Assembly: GCA_033782935.1 (NCBI GenBank)
Contig: JAWQEG010000377.1
Coordinates: forward strand, 124,001 to 188,000
Source of the DNA: Petrolisthes cinctipes
Lineage: Eukaryota > Arthropoda > Malacostraca > Decapoda > Porcellanidae
Length of the DNA stretch: 64,000 nt
Direction of reading: 5' to 3'
Within the stretch, counting starts at the first letter, position 1. Each line of letters starts with the position of its first letter. Positions 63,061 through 64,000 of this stretch are shown here, in pieces. The position numbers were made by a program, and so were the translations under genes. Under the pieces are notes generated by a model. The model saw only the letters and a list, made by a program, of their open reading frames with translations, was not told the DNA's origin and did not search any database.

Positions 63061-64000
63061 CACCCGAAAATTCAATATTTTCGGGTCCCAGAAGTAATCT
63101 GTACATGCCTACTCAGTGCTAGATTTTTTTCAAAATATAGCCTAAAAACATGCTAAAAATCGATATTTTAGGTGCCAAAAAGTCGATATCTCAAATTAAG
63201 GCCCAAAACACCCGAAAATTCGATATTTAGGGGTCCCAGAAGCGATCTGTACATGCCTACTCTGTGCTAGAATGTTTTCAAAATATAGGCTCAAAACATG
63301 CTCAAAATCGATGTTTTAGGTGCCAAAAAGTCGATATGTGCATGCATTATCAGTACCCGTTTATATCTCAAATTCAGGCTCAAAGCACCCGAAAATTCGA
63401 TATTTTGGGGTCCCAGAAGCGATCTGTACATGCCTACTCAATGCTAGAATGTTTTCAAAATATAGGCTCAAAACATGCTAAAAATCTATATTTTAGGTGC
63501 GTAAAGGCGATATCTCAAATTAAGGCCCAAAACACCCGAAAATTCGATATTTAATGGTCCCAAAAGCGATCTGTACATGCCTACTTCGTGTTAGAGTATT
63601 TTCAAAATACAGGCCAAAAACATACTGAAAATCGGTCTTTTAGGTGCCCAAAAGTCGATATGTGCATGCATCTTCTGTACCCATTTATATCTCAAATTCT
63701 GGCCCTAAACACCCGAAAATACAATATTTTTGGGTCCCAGAAACGATCTGTACTCAGTGCTAGAATGTTTTCAAAATATAGGCTCAAAACATGCTCAAAA
63801 TCGATATTTTAGTTGCCCAAATTTCGATATGTGCATTTATCTTCTGTACCCGTTTATATCTCAAATTCAGGCTCAAAACACCCGAAAATTCAATATTTTG
63901 GGGTCCCAGAAGTAATCAGTACATGCCTACTCAGTGCTAGAATATTTTCAAAATATAGGCAAAAAACATGATAAAAATCGATATTTTAGGTGCCAAAAAG
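63061..64000. repeat. Right edge of array
   Basis: About 63,061-63,480 is a mosaic of L and S monomers with the AGATTTTTTTCAAAATATAGC variant. From about 63,481 to the end it matches 60,983-61,500 (displacement about 2,498), including the TCTGTACTCAGTGC deletion monomer. The window stops inside an S-type half B, so the array continues. Confidence 0.8.

Larger units (their letters stand above)
1..64000. repeat. Centromere-type satellite array filling the window
   Basis: The landmark GGGGTCCCAGAAGC, or a near variant, recurs every 146-148 or 176-177 bases from the first line to the last. Stepping through the landmark in 51,453-56,591 gives 31 monomers averaging 166 bp, so the window should hold roughly 385 monomers. 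All copies point the same way, and I saw no inverted copy and no interrupting unique DNA. Both edges fall inside monomers, so the array continues beyond the window on each side. Size, orientation and nested multi-monomer duplications fit a eukaryotic centromeric or pericentromeric satellite. That location is inference; the sequence shows only the array. No known family or species is assigned. Confidence 0.97.

Noticed and set aside
1..64000. CRISPR-like repeat-spacer structure.
   Set aside because: The intervals between recurring words are themselves repeats of the same monomer, not unique spacers; period is 147-177 bp and there are no cas genes.
1..64000. Ribosomal intergenic spacer or telomeric repeat.
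   Set aside because: No rRNA sequence and no short telomeric hexamer or heptamer runs; the unit length and HOR pattern do not match either.
1..64000. LTR retrotransposon internal tandem repeats or a SINE/tRNA-derived monomer.
   Set aside because: No terminal repeats, primer-binding site, polymerase motifs, or RNA polymerase III A and B box pair were recognised; the array is uniform.
1..64000. TATA-like words (GTTTATATCTC, AATATAGG) as promoters.
   Set aside because: They recur in nearly every monomer of an A+T-rich repeat with no gene downstream, so the word alone is not evidence of a promoter.
1..64000. Rho-independent-type terminators at the dyads followed by T runs.
   Set aside because: Arms are short, A/T-only and present in every monomer; the context is a eukaryotic-type satellite with no transcription unit.
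1..64000. Assignment to a named satellite such as the Arabidopsis 178 bp, Brassica 176 bp or human alpha satellite.
   Set aside because: Similar unit length only; the words I can recall of those families (for example an AAGCTT-starting Brassica monomer) do not occur in the same context. A database search would be needed to name it.

Overview
The whole 64 kb window is one uninterrupted tandem satellite DNA array. I find no protein-coding gene, RNA gene, transposon, CRISPR array or unique sequence in it. The base unit is an A+T-rich monomer (about 38% G+C in a representative copy) in two size classes: long, 176-177 bp (L), and short, 146-148 bp (S). Every copy runs in the same head-to-tail orientation. 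A monomer of this size, multi-monomer higher-order repeats (HORs), strict orientation and lack of other sequence are typical of a eukaryotic centromeric or pericentromeric satellite. A plant is plausible, but I cannot name the species or a published satellite family from the sequence alone.

Monomer architecture. With position 1 at the GGGG of GGGGTCCCAGAAGC, an L monomer has two diverged homologous halves, A (88 bp) and B (89 bp), about 72% identical. The satellite therefore appears to descend from an ~88 bp unit. S monomers have a normal A half and a B half lacking 29 bp between two ATAT words. Each monomer also carries short dyad symmetries, notably ATATTTT-C-AAAATAT or its paired-substitution version GTATTTT-C-AAAATAC.

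Layout. S and L tend to follow an S-L-L rhythm (about 501 bp), on which larger duplications are stacked: 1,856 bp (0.25-3.4 kb), ~3,177 bp (2.65-7.95 kb), 677 bp inside 2,327 bp (10.35-15.0 kb), 823 bp (14.7-16.4 kb), 2,773/2,625 bp (19.4-24.8 kb), a mosaic of older blocks (24.8-33.0 kb), a ~7.9 kb unit present twice with indels (33.0-48.8 kb), a 3,647 bp displacement with an internal conversion-like patch (48.2-53.7 kb), and a nearly perfect tandem duplication of a 31-monomer, 5,138/5,139 bp unit (51.45-61.73 kb). A shortened third copy begins after that. Shared odd mutations (an 8 bp deletion, a poly-A run, a GTACGCATTAC variant) let the duplications be ordered.

The many open reading frames are artefacts: 177 = 3 x 59, so one open frame carries through consecutive 177 bp monomers and yields 59-residue periodic peptides. 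Nothing here acts as a gene set. If the array has a function it is structural (possible centromeric chromatin), and its dynamics are those of unequal exchange and gene conversion. Block boundaries are by eye, with a typical uncertainty of tens of bases.
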